NCBI GenBank assembly: GCA_934463175.1
Contig: CAKSIW010000001.1
Coordinates: 44,263 to 108,262 of the forward strand
Direction of reading: 5' to 3'
Length of the DNA stretch: 64,000 nucleotides
From: an uncultured Clostridia bacterium
GTDB lineage: Bacteria; Bacillota; Clostridia; Monoglobales; Monoglobaceae
Positions 26,925 to 36,302 of the stretch are shown here, one piece after another. The notes beneath the pieces were generated by a model. The model was not told the origin of the DNA and searched no databases. It saw only the letters and a list, made by a program, of their open reading frames with translations. Within the stretch, counting starts at the first letter, position 1, and each line of letters starts with the position of its first letter. The position numbers and the translations under genes were made by a program.

Positions 26925-28925
26925 TCACTGTGCGCTGTATGCACTGTTAGGCAGAACCACCTCATTCTCATATGCCGTCATGCCGTTTCCGAAAAAGCTG
27001 TAGAGCTTCACCTGAACACGGCTCATGTCCAGATTTTCAGGAAGCAGTTTTGTTGCATTATAAAATCCAACATAATGCAGCCCTGAGGTTGAATTTGCCG
27101 ACACAGAGGAAGGAGAATATATGCACTCTGCAAGCTTTCCGTCAACATACAGTGCCATCACTCTTTTCACCGCTTGAGCCTCGCCTGTTGTGTTTTCATA
27201 TCTGTATACGCACCTGACTGCGCCTCCCGCGCTGTTTTTTATGTCATTTAACCTGCTTGCTGCCGAACCGCTGTCCAATGTATAATCCACAATTCTGACT
27301 GCACCGTGTTTTTCGGCTGCCAGACGCTTTAAATAATCCTTTGCACAGCTGTCCGCAATTCCCGACATTGCATCGGTTGCTTTTTTATATCCGTCCGCAG
27401 TGTCAATTGCGTCTTTTGCGCTTTGAAGCTCTGCATAGTTGCCAAGCTCGGAATTGAACATATCAACCTCAACCGACACAATTCCGCATGTTGCATATTG
27501 CCCGTTTGTGATTTCAATGCTGCCCGCACTGCCGTCAAGTGCCGCTTCATAGAGAATGTAGTCCGCGGTGCTTGGCGCAATTCCGCATTCCGAAACGGCG
27601 AAATTGATTTTGTCTTTCTCCGTTTCAGATGTTATGATGTGAAGATAATAGTCATAACACTTGGTCAGGTCAAGCGTCTGTGTTTGCGTTGTCATTGCTC
27701 CGCTGCCAACCGTAATTGTCGGGTTATGACTTGTGCCGTTTGAATCAGCCTTGCTGCCGAATGCAATTTTGTCGCCAAGCTTTATCTGAAGATTGTGCGC
27801 TTTTTTTCCGTTTTCGGAAGTTGCAACGTTTGCAGCAGTAACCTTTACGAAATATTCTCCCTCTGATGAAAAATCTATCTCTCCCTGTATGCTTCTTTTG
27901 AGCGGATTGTCATAGCACTGTGCCGTTCTGAGGTAATTTCTTCTCCAGCTTGTTGAATTCATCACATATGCTCCGTCGGCAAAATTCCAGCCGTCAAGAA
28001 AGCCTGTTCCGAGGCTTGCTGTCGGTGCAGCGGTTGACACAGCATAATCGTCAAAGCTGTCTTTTGCAGCAGCAACGGGAACAATTGCCGTCTTTGTTCC
28101 GATTGAAATGTTCTTCATTCTTGCTGTCTGCTGTGAAAACAATCCAAGATAATCAATGCTGCCCGACAACTCAATGTCACTGACGGAAACGCTTGCCTGC
28201 TCCGTGCCGGACGCTGCTGTCAGGGTTGCTTTTGTCTTGCCGCTTTTTTTGTCGAGCTCAAGCTTTAATGTATATGTTACAAATGCAGCATTCCATTTTC
28301 CTTCTGTGCTGATTGCTTGGGTTGAAAAAGTCCGGCTCTCGCCAATCTTTATATATGGCTTTGTGTAAGTGTAGCTGCTTGTATCTGTCGGTGCGGTGTT
28401 GCCTGTTGAATCGCACCAGACATAGCCGGCTGCAATTTTGCCCGATACATCAGCTTCCGCATTTGAGTTGACTCTGTTTGCAGGTGTGGTCGTTCCGTCG
28501 GATACGTCAAACTTAACCTGCACTTCGTTCACATTTTCAAGCGAAACAGGTGCCGCCAACGCTCTGTATATGTTCCGATAACCCTCATCACCCTGTATTT
28601 TTATTGCAGGTACACTTGAGACAATGCGGCATGCAACACGTGCATCACCGTTGCTCTTCGTATCGTCAACCGCAGTGTATTGCTCCTTTTCCTTTGACCA
28701 GTCCCACTTCCAGCCTGTGCCGACATTGGTTTTTCCTGTCGTCAAAGCCGCCTTGAGCGTCACCTTATCATCGCTGCTGCCTGCATTCCCGTAGTCCGCT
28801 GTTGAGATTTCGTCCTTTGCAGCAACGGTATATTCTCCGGGAAGAATAACCGCCGAGACTGAGACTGCCATGCATGACAAAGCCATGCACAGCACCAGCA
28901 ATACCGATAATATTTTCTTTACCAT
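26925..28925 (-). CDS. Secreted glycan-binding-like protein with two sandwich modules
   Basis: 666 residues with a signal peptide (MVKKILSVLLVLCMALSCMAVSVSA). Its first ~270 residues resemble the duplicated module of the downstream 1,664-residue protein (GTGWKWDWSKEKEQY, YRNIYRALAAPVSLENV, then a YLGLFSQQTARMK end). A second copy-like segment follows (LGTGFLDGWNFADGAYV). The C-terminal ~90 residues (VKRVMALYVDGKLAECIYSP... VQVKLYSFFGNGM) match the tail of the 444-residue protein and an internal segment of the 1,041-residue esterase. There is no SLH domain or catalytic motif. AAAGGAGAGG precedes the ATG. It is probably secreted and binds polymer; the function is inferred. Confidence 0.72.
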   Translation of the reverse strand: MVKKILSVLLVLCMALSCMAVSVSAVILPGEYTVAAKDEISTADYGNAGSSDDKVTLKAALTTGKTNVGTGWKWDWSKEKEQYTAVDDTKSNGDARVACRIVSSVPAIKIQGDEGYRNIYRALAAPVSLENVNEVQVKFDVSDGTTTPANRVNSNAEADVSGKIAAGYVWCDSTGNTAPTDTSSYTYTKPYIKIGESRTFSTQAISTEGKWNAAFVTYTLKLELDKKSGKTKATLTAASGTEQASVSVSDIELSGSIDYLGLFSQQTARMKNISIGTKTAIVPVAAAKDSFDDYAVSTAAPTASLGTGFLDGWNFADGAYVMNSTSWRRNYLRTAQCYDNPLKRSIQGEIDFSSEGEYFVKVTAANVATSENGKKAHNLQIKLGDKIAFGSKADSNGTSHNPTITVGSGAMTTQTQTLDLTKCYDYYLHIITSETEKDKINFAVSECGIAPSTADYILYEAALDGSAGSIEITNGQYATCGIVSVEVDMFNSELGNYAELQSAKDAIDTADGYKKATDAMSGIADSCAKDYLKRLAAEKHGAVRIVDYTLDSGSAASRLNDIKNSAGGAVRCVYRYENTTGEAQAVKRVMALYVDGKLAECIYSPSSVSANSTSGLHYVGFYNATKLLPENLDMSRVQVKLYSFFGNGMTAYENEVVLPNSAYSAQ

Positions 28926-28943
28926 TTTTACCTCTCCTTTATT

Positions 28944-31550
28944 TTACATATTGGAAAGCCGTCTTTCCAGCTCTGCAAGCAGTTCTGTGTCGCCTTCCCC
29001 TATTTTATTTTTTTCACCTATAACAATCACTCCGCCGTCAAAGGCTTTCACCTCAACACCAAGCTTTGAGCCGATATATCCCGACCTGACAAAGGTCAAA
29101 TCATTCCGAACCTCACAAACCGAGCCGTCAACCTTCTCTGCACCCGTTCCGCAGTCAAGCATGACCTCGTCCGTCTCTGCGTTATATGTCACGCTGTTTC
29201 CGAGTGTCTCCGCAATATATCTGAGCGGAAGATACAGCTCTCCGTCCTTTTCAAACGGCACTGCATTCGGGTTGCTGCTGATTGCCTCACCCGTGAATCC
29301 GCGGTATGCCTTGGGTGAACCGAGCAGAAATGCCATACTGTCCTTCATATACACCTTCAGCTTGCCCGTATACATTCCCATTTTGGAATAGTCGGGTGCG
29401 TCAAATTCGGGAAGTTTTTTGAATATCTGAGAATCCTCCTTCAGCATATAGTTTCCCGAGCTCATGTCCGCAAAGCCCGGGTCGCCGCTGAACGAAAGAC
29501 TTTTTCCGAGACTGTTGTCGGCATAAAGCTTATCAACAGTGAGACGGTCGCCCACCGTCACGCTGATGTCCTCCTTGCACGAAACAATCACATTGTTCTT
29601 TGCAACGTTATATTTCGGGAATTGCCACTCGTCCTCCAGAAGATTTGAGAAATTCTCATACTTTTTATATGCAGGGTTCGTCAGAAACTTCTCAAACGTG
29701 AAGCCTGCAAGGCTGTATTTGTCACTTGCGGAGGAATATGACGCCATTGCATGAACGCGAACCATTTTGTCGCAGTTCACCGCAATGTTGTTTGTCACCT
29801 TATGGTCTCTGCCGCCGTTAATCAGAACCGCCATTCCGCCGATGTTGACAAACAGGTTTTTGTCAACAATGTGGTTGTCCTTCAGGTCGTCCGCATAAAC
29901 CGCCGCAATTCCGACACCTCCCGAGCCTGTTGACTTCATATCGTGAAAATAGTTGTTTCTGATGACGATGTTACGCTTCTCCTTGTTATATCCCGAATAT
30001 ATTACGCCCGAGTCATCAGCGGTCGTCAGCAAATCAAAAAACTCATTGTTTTCGATTGTATTCTCCGCCGTGACCGTCATGCCCATGTGCGTTCCGCCGT
30101 GAATCTTGCAGTTGATCACTCTTGTTCCGTAGCCTGCGCCGACAGCCGCGGCATAGGTTTTTGCAATACGCGAGAAATTGTTTATCTCACAGTTTTCAAC
30201 CGTATTTGTGACCGGAATCAGCTCATTCTCAATTGCCGCTGCAAGCTCAGGCTTATATTCGCTGTTTTTCGGGAAGTTAAACCTGACACCGCCGTTTCCG
30301 CAGTCGAAAACGTGACACGATATGACAGTGCAGTTCTTGCAGTTGTCAAATGTCATTCCGCCTTCGGCAATCTTGCTGACCGAACACAGCTCAAACCGTA
30401 TGTTTTCACAGCCCTGAAGCGACACGCCCCGGTTTCGGCTTGCCTTCAGGCTGATCCCCTTAAAGCTGACATCGGAAACATTCCTCATGTCCACAAGCGA
30501 ATCCTTCACAAGCGAAACAACAACGCTGCCGCTGCTGCGCGGAGGATAGAGATATAGCATTCCCGAGCTTCTGTCAATGTAATATTCCCCTGCTGTGTCA
30601 AGCTCCTCCAGAAGGTTATAGAAATAGTACCGTTTTCCCTGCTGCATTTCCTTCGGGCTTGGAAACTTTGTTGTCACAATTCCCTTTGAAATGTCAAGGT
30701 TTGCAACAGGAAGTGAAATATCCGACCAGTCATATTTGAAATAGCCGAACACCCACGGGTCGGCAGCCTCTCCCCAGCCGCGCATTCTGTCTGCGGTGTT
30801 TGCGTCAACCGTGAATATTGACGGTTTTGGGGGATAGGTTCTGTCCTCGGGCTTCACATATGTGTCAAGACGCTTGTTCATGTCCGTCCACATTTCAACC
30901 TGATCACCCGCCTGAATGACCGTTCCCGTCAGAAGATAGTCATCATTCGGATATCTCGCAAGAATCATTGTGTCACTGTCGAAAAACACCTCGGGGGGCT
31001 GTTCAATCGGAACACCCTCAACGTTTGAGCCTGACATTGTGTAGTATGCCCTGCCATGTCCGAACATGTTCAGCTCGCCGTAGTCGGTTATGCCGCGCTC
31101 CTTCAGGTCAAACTGACGTATGCTTGACACCGCAGATGTGTTCAGGCGGCGTTTTATGTTCTCGTCCGTAACGGGGCTGAACTCAGAAAAGTCAATCTGC
31201 GTTCCTCCGACAAAGCTGACCTGCTCCTCCATATATGAACGGTACACTATCGGCGCGTCAGCTGTTCCCGAATCCTGTTCTTCAAGCGTCAGCGGTCCGT
31301 CAATGTAATAGATTCCTTCTCTGAAATAGACAACCGCTCCGCCCTGCGGATATGTTCCCTCAGCTTTCATTCGGCGTATGCAGTCTCTCGCCTCTTCAAA
31401 GCTCCCGAAAGGACGTTCCATTGTGCCGTCACCGTCTTCAGCATTGACACTGACATAGATAAACGCCTTATCCGCTGCGCCTTCAGCGTTTGCGGGAATC
31501 ACCGCAAACGCCGTCAGCACAGCTGTCAAAAAGCCTAAAATCCGTTTCAA
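28944..31550 (-). CDS. Secreted beta-helix protein, GH141-like, with stalk domain
   Basis: 868 residues. A signal peptide (~1-22) is followed by IYVSVNAEDGDGTMERPFGSFEEARDCIR and DGPLTLEEQDSGTADAPIVYRSY, the opening typical of large right-handed beta-helix glycosidases or lyases (GH141- or GH120-like; I favour GH141 from EVFFDSDTMILARYPND). The middle is a long beta-helix with many N- and V-rich coils (VISCHVFDCGNGGVRFNF, VENCEINNFSRIAKTYA, NIVIRNNYFHDMKSTGSGG). Residues ~745-855 form a copper-amine-oxidase-N-like stalk domain (LYLPLRYIAETLGNSVTYNAETDEV), common in clostridial surface proteins. The start is TTG with GGAGG ten bases upstream. It is the gene after the sugar-binding lipoprotein. 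Confidence 0.78.
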   Translation of the reverse strand: MKRILGFLTAVLTAFAVIPANAEGAADKAFIYVSVNAEDGDGTMERPFGSFEEARDCIRRMKAEGTYPQGGAVVYFREGIYYIDGPLTLEEQDSGTADAPIVYRSYMEEQVSFVGGTQIDFSEFSPVTDENIKRRLNTSAVSSIRQFDLKERGITDYGELNMFGHGRAYYTMSGSNVEGVPIEQPPEVFFDSDTMILARYPNDDYLLTGTVIQAGDQVEMWTDMNKRLDTYVKPEDRTYPPKPSIFTVDANTADRMRGWGEAADPWVFGYFKYDWSDISLPVANLDISKGIVTTKFPSPKEMQQGKRYYFYNLLEELDTAGEYYIDRSSGMLYLYPPRSSGSVVVSLVKDSLVDMRNVSDVSFKGISLKASRNRGVSLQGCENIRFELCSVSKIAEGGMTFDNCKNCTVISCHVFDCGNGGVRFNFPKNSEYKPELAAAIENELIPVTNTVENCEINNFSRIAKTYAAAVGAGYGTRVINCKIHGGTHMGMTVTAENTIENNEFFDLLTTADDSGVIYSGYNKEKRNIVIRNNYFHDMKSTGSGGVGIAAVYADDLKDNHIVDKNLFVNIGGMAVLINGGRDHKVTNNIAVNCDKMVRVHAMASYSSASDKYSLAGFTFEKFLTNPAYKKYENFSNLLEDEWQFPKYNVAKNNVIVSCKEDISVTVGDRLTVDKLYADNSLGKSLSFSGDPGFADMSSGNYMLKEDSQIFKKLPEFDAPDYSKMGMYTGKLKVYMKDSMAFLLGSPKAYRGFTGEAISSNPNAVPFEKDGELYLPLRYIAETLGNSVTYNAETDEVMLDCGTGAEKVDGSVCEVRNDLTFVRSGYIGSKLGVEVKAFDGGVIVIGEKNKIGEGDTELLAELERRLSNM

Positions 31551-31553
31551 GGC

Positions 31554-33002
31554 TTATTCACCTCCGCCGCCTTTTTTCCATTCGTCATACTGTCTTAAAA
31601 CTTCCTCTTCAATCTTTTTAGCTCCGACACTGTCAAGACGATTCACCATTTCGTCATAATACTTATCGGGGTTTTCCGCTCCCTTTGAGATTATGCCGTA
31701 TTCCGCGTCAACCGTTGTGTATGCCGAAATATCATTTCTGATCGGAACTGTGTCAATGCTGAAGCCTGCGAGCGGCGATTTGAACGCTTCCTCATTCATT
31801 TTTCGGGTTTGCTCCCAAACGTCCTCGGGCTGTCCCGGTAGCAGCAGTGCGTTGAACTGATTTCCGAACTTCCAGCACGCTTTCGGCGCATAGCCCGAAT
31901 TGTCAACATAGACCACTCTGCCGTCACTGTCCAGATTATAGTGTTTTCCCTCAATTCCGAAGCAAATCAGATTATAAAGCTTCTTATCGGTGTTCACAAG
32001 ACGAATCAGCTTCAGTGCCTTTTCGGGGTTCTTGCTTGTTCTGCTCACGCCCGTCATTGCGTCGGGCGGCGTGCTGTACAGAATCGGTTTTGCAATCGGT
32101 CGGCTGACAACCTCTTTGCCGTATTTTATTCTCATTTCATCAAGGATTCCGGGCTTATACTTTTCAACCCAAACCGCATATCTGCCCATATTCTGATCCT
32201 GTGTATCGTCCGTTACGCTTGCGTTGTCGGGACGGATATAACCCTTCCGGAACCAGTCATAGAGCTTATATGCCGCATGCTTGAAATCCTCATCATGAGT
32301 TTTGCTCACAATTTTTTCAACCTTCCCGTCAGGGGTGTAGTAGGCATAAACCGGTGAGGTGAGACTTTCAACATAGTGCTTTGAATTTGACACATTGAAG
32401 TTTCCGATTCCGTATATTGAGCGGAAGGGGTAATAGTCGGGTTCGTTCTGCTTTATCTTTTCAAGATACGGCTCTGCGTCCTCAAGCGATTCTATGTTCA
32501 GCTCATCAAGTCCGTACTTATCCGCCAAGTCCTTGAAGGTGTACATATGCGGCGCATATGCCACAATCTGTTCGTTCGGCACCGCATAGATATGACCGCT
32601 GTATTTTGCGGCATTCCACAGATACTCGGGAACCGCATTTTTCAGCTCGGGCATTTTTTCAAGGTATTCGTCAAGAGCAAGAAGTCCGCCCTTGTCAACC
32701 GCGCTCTTATATTTGTTGACATATCCCGTGAAGCATATGTCAAACTCTGTGTTTGCCGCCATCATCATTGTCATTTTCTCGTTGAATGCGGCTTGGTCGA
32801 TGAATTTCAGATCCACCTTTGCCCCGATTTCAGGCACGGTTATTTTGTTTACCTCCTCCATTACCGATGCGACATCGGTCTGTGCATCACCGTGGACATA
32901 CCATGTCAGAGTCGGTATTTCCTCACTTTTCTCTCCGCCGCAGCCGCCGAGCATTCCGCACATCAGCACTGCCGCAGCAATTCCGGCAATAACTCTTTTC
33001 AT
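31554..33002 (-). CDS. Sugar-binding lipoprotein of ABC importer (locus A)
   Basis: 482 residues with a lipoprotein signal (lipobox LGGC, Cys21). The fold is that of family 1 extracellular solute-binding proteins, and the C-terminus (SIDTVPIRNDISAYTTVDAEYG..., KYYDEMVNRLDSVGAKKI) matches the DUF3502/LipO-like end. It would capture oligosaccharides outside the membrane and deliver them to the two permeases encoded upstream in the same run. No ABC ATPase is present nearby, so a general MsmX-type ATPase is expected elsewhere. GGAGGAAATT precedes the ATG. The ~276 bases upstream carry a 23-bp tandem repeat. Confidence 0.92.
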   Translation of the reverse strand: MKRVIAGIAAAVLMCGMLGGCGGEKSEEIPTLTWYVHGDAQTDVASVMEEVNKITVPEIGAKVDLKFIDQAAFNEKMTMMMAANTEFDICFTGYVNKYKSAVDKGGLLALDEYLEKMPELKNAVPEYLWNAAKYSGHIYAVPNEQIVAYAPHMYTFKDLADKYGLDELNIESLEDAEPYLEKIKQNEPDYYPFRSIYGIGNFNVSNSKHYVESLTSPVYAYYTPDGKVEKIVSKTHDEDFKHAAYKLYDWFRKGYIRPDNASVTDDTQDQNMGRYAVWVEKYKPGILDEMRIKYGKEVVSRPIAKPILYSTPPDAMTGVSRTSKNPEKALKLIRLVNTDKKLYNLICFGIEGKHYNLDSDGRVVYVDNSGYAPKACWKFGNQFNALLLPGQPEDVWEQTRKMNEEAFKSPLAGFSIDTVPIRNDISAYTTVDAEYGIISKGAENPDKYYDEMVNRLDSVGAKKIEEEVLRQYDEWKKGGGGE

Positions 33003-33141
33003 AATTTCCTCCTTGATATTTTTATTTTTGCATTAGTTCATTGTAAAAGTTAAAGTCACCTGATATTTTACGGATAAAACGGTTTTCCCAAAGCCTCATT
33101 CGGGCAAATCCGTGAACTGTCCTGCTGCTCCGCAGTGCATG

Positions 33142-33220
33142 CGTTCGGTTTTGCCGCCGCTGAACGTTCGGTTTTGCCGCCGCTGAACGTTCGGTTTTGC
33201 CGCCGCTGAACGCTCGGGTT
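33142..33220. repeat. 23-bp tandem repeat within locus A
   Basis: Three exact copies of a 23-bp unit (33142-33164, 33165-33187, 33188-33210; CGTTCGGTTTTGCCGCC then GCTGAA) and a diverged partial copy to 33220. The junctions form the palindrome GAACGTTC. The array lies in the gap between the SGNH esterase gene and the lipoprotein gene. An open frame through it on the minus strand is not convincing as a gene. Confidence 0.85.
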
Positions 33221-33278
33221 ATCCGCAAATTCCGTCTTTTTAACTTTACAATTACCTAATTTAATTTTTCTTTTTCAT

Positions 33279-34220
33279 CTATTCCGAATACATTTTCCGC
33301 GTTTCTGCCGCAAGCCGCTCTCTCAATCCGCCAAGCTCACCGCCGAATGCCAGATATGTTTTTATTCCGTCCTTAATCCACTGTGAGGTCTCACCGTCCT
33401 CAAGCCTTGCCAAAAGCCGCTCCGCTGTGTGTTCACGGTCAAAACCTGCCAGTTTATATGTCTGCGACCGCATGTCAACCGTATATTTTATCCAGAATGC
33501 AAGCCGAAGCTTTTGTTCAAGCTCAAACCTTCTTTTATTCGCTTCGGAAAATTCTCCGAATTCCTCCGCTGCCTCGGCAGCGTTCATCGGTACACTCACA
33601 GGAAACCCGAGACGCGACAGAACAATTCTCCCGAGAATCCTATATCCAAGCTCGTTCGGGTGGATTCCGTCATCACGGAAAAGGTGAGTTCCCGTCTTTG
33701 CAAAGGCTCTGACAGCGCATGACATATCGTCATACAAATCAATAAATGCGGTGTCCGCAGTCTTTGCAACCTTTCTTGCCGCCAAGCCGATTTTTTTCAG
33801 CGCGTCAAGCTTCTCCTCAATGTGCACTCCGCCATCAAAAAAGTCAAACGGCGGCGGTGCGGAGATTATCACCCCAACTCCGCGCTTTGCAAAATAATCC
33901 GTGCATGTCTTGAGCGACTCCTCATACTTCGTGATTCGTTCCTGTTTTTCCTCTGCTGTTCCGCCGCGGTCATAGAGTCCGCAGCCAATGTCATTTGCTC
34001 CGAACGAAATCAGGACATAATCCGGAAAACAGCTCATGACGTCCTCTCCGATTTTCCACATTGCACTGCTCAGCGACGCGCCGCCGATTCCGCAGTTATA
34101 AAGCTCGGTTTTTGCCCCGGGCAGCTTTCGGCAAAGCTGCTCCGCAGCCTCCTCAATCCAGATTCCGTGTTGTGTCAGGCTGTCGCCGAAGCACGCAATT
34201 TTTGCTCCGTTGAAATTCAT
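33279..34220 (-). CDS. SGNH/GDSL esterase (locus A)
   Basis: 313 residues, no signal peptide. SGNH blocks are complete: ACFGDSLTQHG (nucleophile Ser14), GIGGASL (Gly block), ISFGANDIGC (Asn block) and DDGIHPNELGY with the catalytic Asp-His pair near residues 184-187. The C-terminal ~100 residues form a helical extension. Likely a cytoplasmic carbohydrate or acyl esterase acting on imported oligosaccharides. Its ATG overlaps the permease stop by one base (TGATG), so it is translationally coupled to transport. Confidence 0.88.
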   Translation of the reverse strand: MNFNGAKIACFGDSLTQHGIWIEEAAEQLCRKLPGAKTELYNCGIGGASLSSAMWKIGEDVMSCFPDYVLISFGANDIGCGLYDRGGTAEEKQERITKYEESLKTCTDYFAKRGVGVIISAPPPFDFFDGGVHIEEKLDALKKIGLAARKVAKTADTAFIDLYDDMSCAVRAFAKTGTHLFRDDGIHPNELGYRILGRIVLSRLGFPVSVPMNAAEAAEEFGEFSEANKRRFELEQKLRLAFWIKYTVDMRSQTYKLAGFDREHTAERLLARLEDGETSQWIKDGIKTYLAFGGELGGLRERLAAETRKMYSE

Positions 34221-35083
34221 CAGCCCTTCACACCTCCGACCGTCAAGCCCTTGACAAAATATTTCTGGAAGAACGGGAATACAATCAGCGCAGGTCCCGC
34301 AACAACAACCGCCATTGCCATTCGGACGGTTTCGGAAGGCACGCTTCCTTCAATCAGGCTCTCCGCAAAGAAGTTGTTCTGAATCAGCTGAATGTTCAGC
34401 ATGATTCGCTGAAGCAGATACTGGAGACTGTAAAGCTCCTCACTGTTGATATAAAGCATTGAGGTGTACCAGTCGTTCCACTTTGCAAGAAACATGAAAA
34501 GCGCAACAGTCGCAATTGCAGGCTTTGAGAGCGGAAGAATCAAGCCGAAAAATATCCGGTATTCACTCGCTCCGTCAATCACAGCCGCCTCTGACAGCTC
34601 ATACGGAATTCCCTGGAAGAATGTTCTGAGCATGAATATATACCACGGACTGACAAGCCCCGTCACAACATACACCATAATGTTGTTTGCAAGTCCGAGA
34701 TATTGCGTTATCAGAATGTAGCTCGGAACAAGTCCGCCCGAAAACAGCATTGTGAAATACAGATAAAACGAAATCCCGCTTTTACCCTTTATGCCCTTTC
34801 TCGAAAGAGTGAACGCCATCATCGTCATGAGCAGGACACCGAGAACCGTTGATGTCACCGAGAAAAATATTGTGACCTTATATGCATTGAACACCGAGCG
34901 CGGATTCTCAAAGATATATTTATACGCGCTTATATCAAAGTCTTTCGGTATCATTCTGTAGCCTTCATAGACCACATCTCTTTCGTTTGAAAAAGATATT
35001 CCGATCACAAGCAGAAGCGGATAAATCATGACCGCACAGAGCAGTGCCAGAATGATCGTTGGTATGAGTTCCTTTTTCTTCAA
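34220..35083 (-). CDS. ABC sugar permease, LplC/YtcP family (locus A)
   Basis: 287 residues with six predicted membrane helices and the inner-membrane-permease EAA loop (EAAVIDGASEYRIFFGLILPLSKPAIATVALF). The N-terminal IISFSNERDVVYEGYRMIP-like region and the C-terminal FFQKYFVKGLTVGGVKG are typical of the LplC family. It forms half of the membrane channel for oligosaccharide import, pairing with the adjacent LplB-type protein. The start is TTG with GGGGGAG six bases upstream. It overlaps the esterase gene that follows. Confidence 0.93.
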   Translation of the reverse strand: MKKKELIPTIILALLCAVMIYPLLLVIGISFSNERDVVYEGYRMIPKDFDISAYKYIFENPRSVFNAYKVTIFFSVTSTVLGVLLMTMMAFTLSRKGIKGKSGISFYLYFTMLFSGGLVPSYILITQYLGLANNIMVYVVTGLVSPWYIFMLRTFFQGIPYELSEAAVIDGASEYRIFFGLILPLSKPAIATVALFMFLAKWNDWYTSMLYINSEELYSLQYLLQRIMLNIQLIQNNFFAESLIEGSVPSETVRMAMAVVVAGPALIVFPFFQKYFVKGLTVGGVKG

Positions 35084-35096
35084 TTTTATCTCCCCC

Positions 35097-36047
35097 TTAG
35101 AACAACGCGTTTTCCGAATCGATTTTTTTGCTCAGCCAGTTCGTTGCGACAACAACGGCAAAGCCGACCACCGATTGCAGAAAGCCTGCCGCAGATGACA
35201 TGCTCATGTCACCGATTTCTCTCATCGTGCGGAAAACATATGTGTCAATGACATCGGTTGTCGGATAAAGTGTTCCGATGTTGCGTGTCAGCTGATAGAA
35301 CAAGCCGAAATCCGCTCTGAATATGTTTCCGATTTTTAATATTGTCATAACCGAAATTATCTGCACAAGAGACGGGATTATTATGTATCTTCTTATCTGC
35401 CGCTTTGAAGCACCGTCCACCGTTGCCGCCTCAAAATATGACGAATCCAGTCCCATCAGTGCCGCGTAATATATGACGCTGTCCATTCCGACATGCTTCC
35501 AGATTGATGCAACAGTCAGGATTCCCGGCCACACGGACGGCTCCGAATAGCAGTCAATCGCGTCAATTCCGAACTTTGCAAGAACTTTGTTGACAATGCC
35601 GTAGCTCGGGTTCAAAAATGCATACACCATATAGCCGACAACAACCCACGACAGGAAGTGGGGCGTGATGAACACGGTCTGAAAGACCTTTGTCTTTGTT
35701 CTGCTTGTTATGCCGAACAGGGCAACTGCAAGCGCAACCGCACATATGATGCCGACAATGATGAAAATGAAGTTCAGGACAAGCGTATTCCGCGTTATTC
35801 TGACGAAATCATTTGACGAGAAAAAGAATTTGAAGTTATCAATTCCGACCCAGCGGCTGCCGAATATTCCTTCGTCAAATCTGTAATTTTTGAATGCGAT
35901 TATGATTCCGACCATCGGCAGATAGGAAAACACAAAAACATAAAGCATGGGCAGCAGCGCAAGTGAATAGTCCTCAAGCTCCGCTCTTGACAGAAGCCGC
36001 CTTCTTTTCACCTGCTGCTCTTCATTCCTCTTTTTTTGCAAAATCAT
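35097..36047 (-). CDS. ABC sugar permease, LplB family (locus A)
   Basis: 316 residues: a basic N-terminal tail (KRRRLLSRAELEDY), six membrane segments and the EAA loop (EAATVDGASKRQIRRYIIIPSL). The motif SYLPMVGIIIAFKNYRF and the ending NWLSKKIDSENALF are characteristic of LplB/UgpA-type permeases of clostridial polysaccharide loci. It is the first gene of locus A. Its start lies 255 bases from the divergent response-regulator gene, which probably controls it. GGAGATGAGCTGAA lies upstream of the ATG. Confidence 0.93.
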   Translation of the reverse strand: MILQKKRNEEQQVKRRRLLSRAELEDYSLALLPMLYVFVFSYLPMVGIIIAFKNYRFDEGIFGSRWVGIDNFKFFFSSNDFVRITRNTLVLNFIFIIVGIICAVALAVALFGITSRTKTKVFQTVFITPHFLSWVVVGYMVYAFLNPSYGIVNKVLAKFGIDAIDCYSEPSVWPGILTVASIWKHVGMDSVIYYAALMGLDSSYFEAATVDGASKRQIRRYIIIPSLVQIISVMTILKIGNIFRADFGLFYQLTRNIGTLYPTTDVIDTYVFRTMREIGDMSMSSAAGFLQSVVGFAVVVATNWLSKKIDSENALF

Positions 36048-36130
36048 TTCAGCTCATCTCCATTTGTTATAAACTTTCCGACTTACACTTTAATTTTATC
36101 AGTTTTGTGCATTATAAACAATGACGAATG

Positions 36131-36220
36131 TTAATCTTCGACTATCGTATGTTAATATTTTTGTCGTTTTCTTCGGATAATTTTTATATCGTACATTAAT
36201 ATTCGACTGTCGAATATAAA
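36131..36220. promoter_or_regulatory. Two related palindromes between locus A and its two-component genes
   Basis: Site 1 (36131-36156) and site 2 (36196-36220) share TTAAT-N-TTCGACT-R-TCG-N-AT. Site 2 includes the odd-centred palindrome ATATTCGACTGTCGAATAT (36199-36217). The sites start 65 bases apart, close to six helical turns, in the AT-rich region between divergent genes. They are good candidates for operators of the neighbouring AraC-type response regulator or another dimeric regulator. Confidence 0.55.
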
Positions 36221-36302
36221 GATTTTTCCGAAAAGCACTTGTTTCTTTTCAAATTATGTAATATACTTTATAGGTAAAAAACAAATCCGAAAGGTGTAGA
36301 TT

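Noticed and set aside
33022..33228. Minus-strand 68-residue open frame over the 23-bp repeats
   Set aside because: Arg/Ala-rich composition comes from the repeat; there is no ribosome site and it overlaps the lipoprotein leader region.
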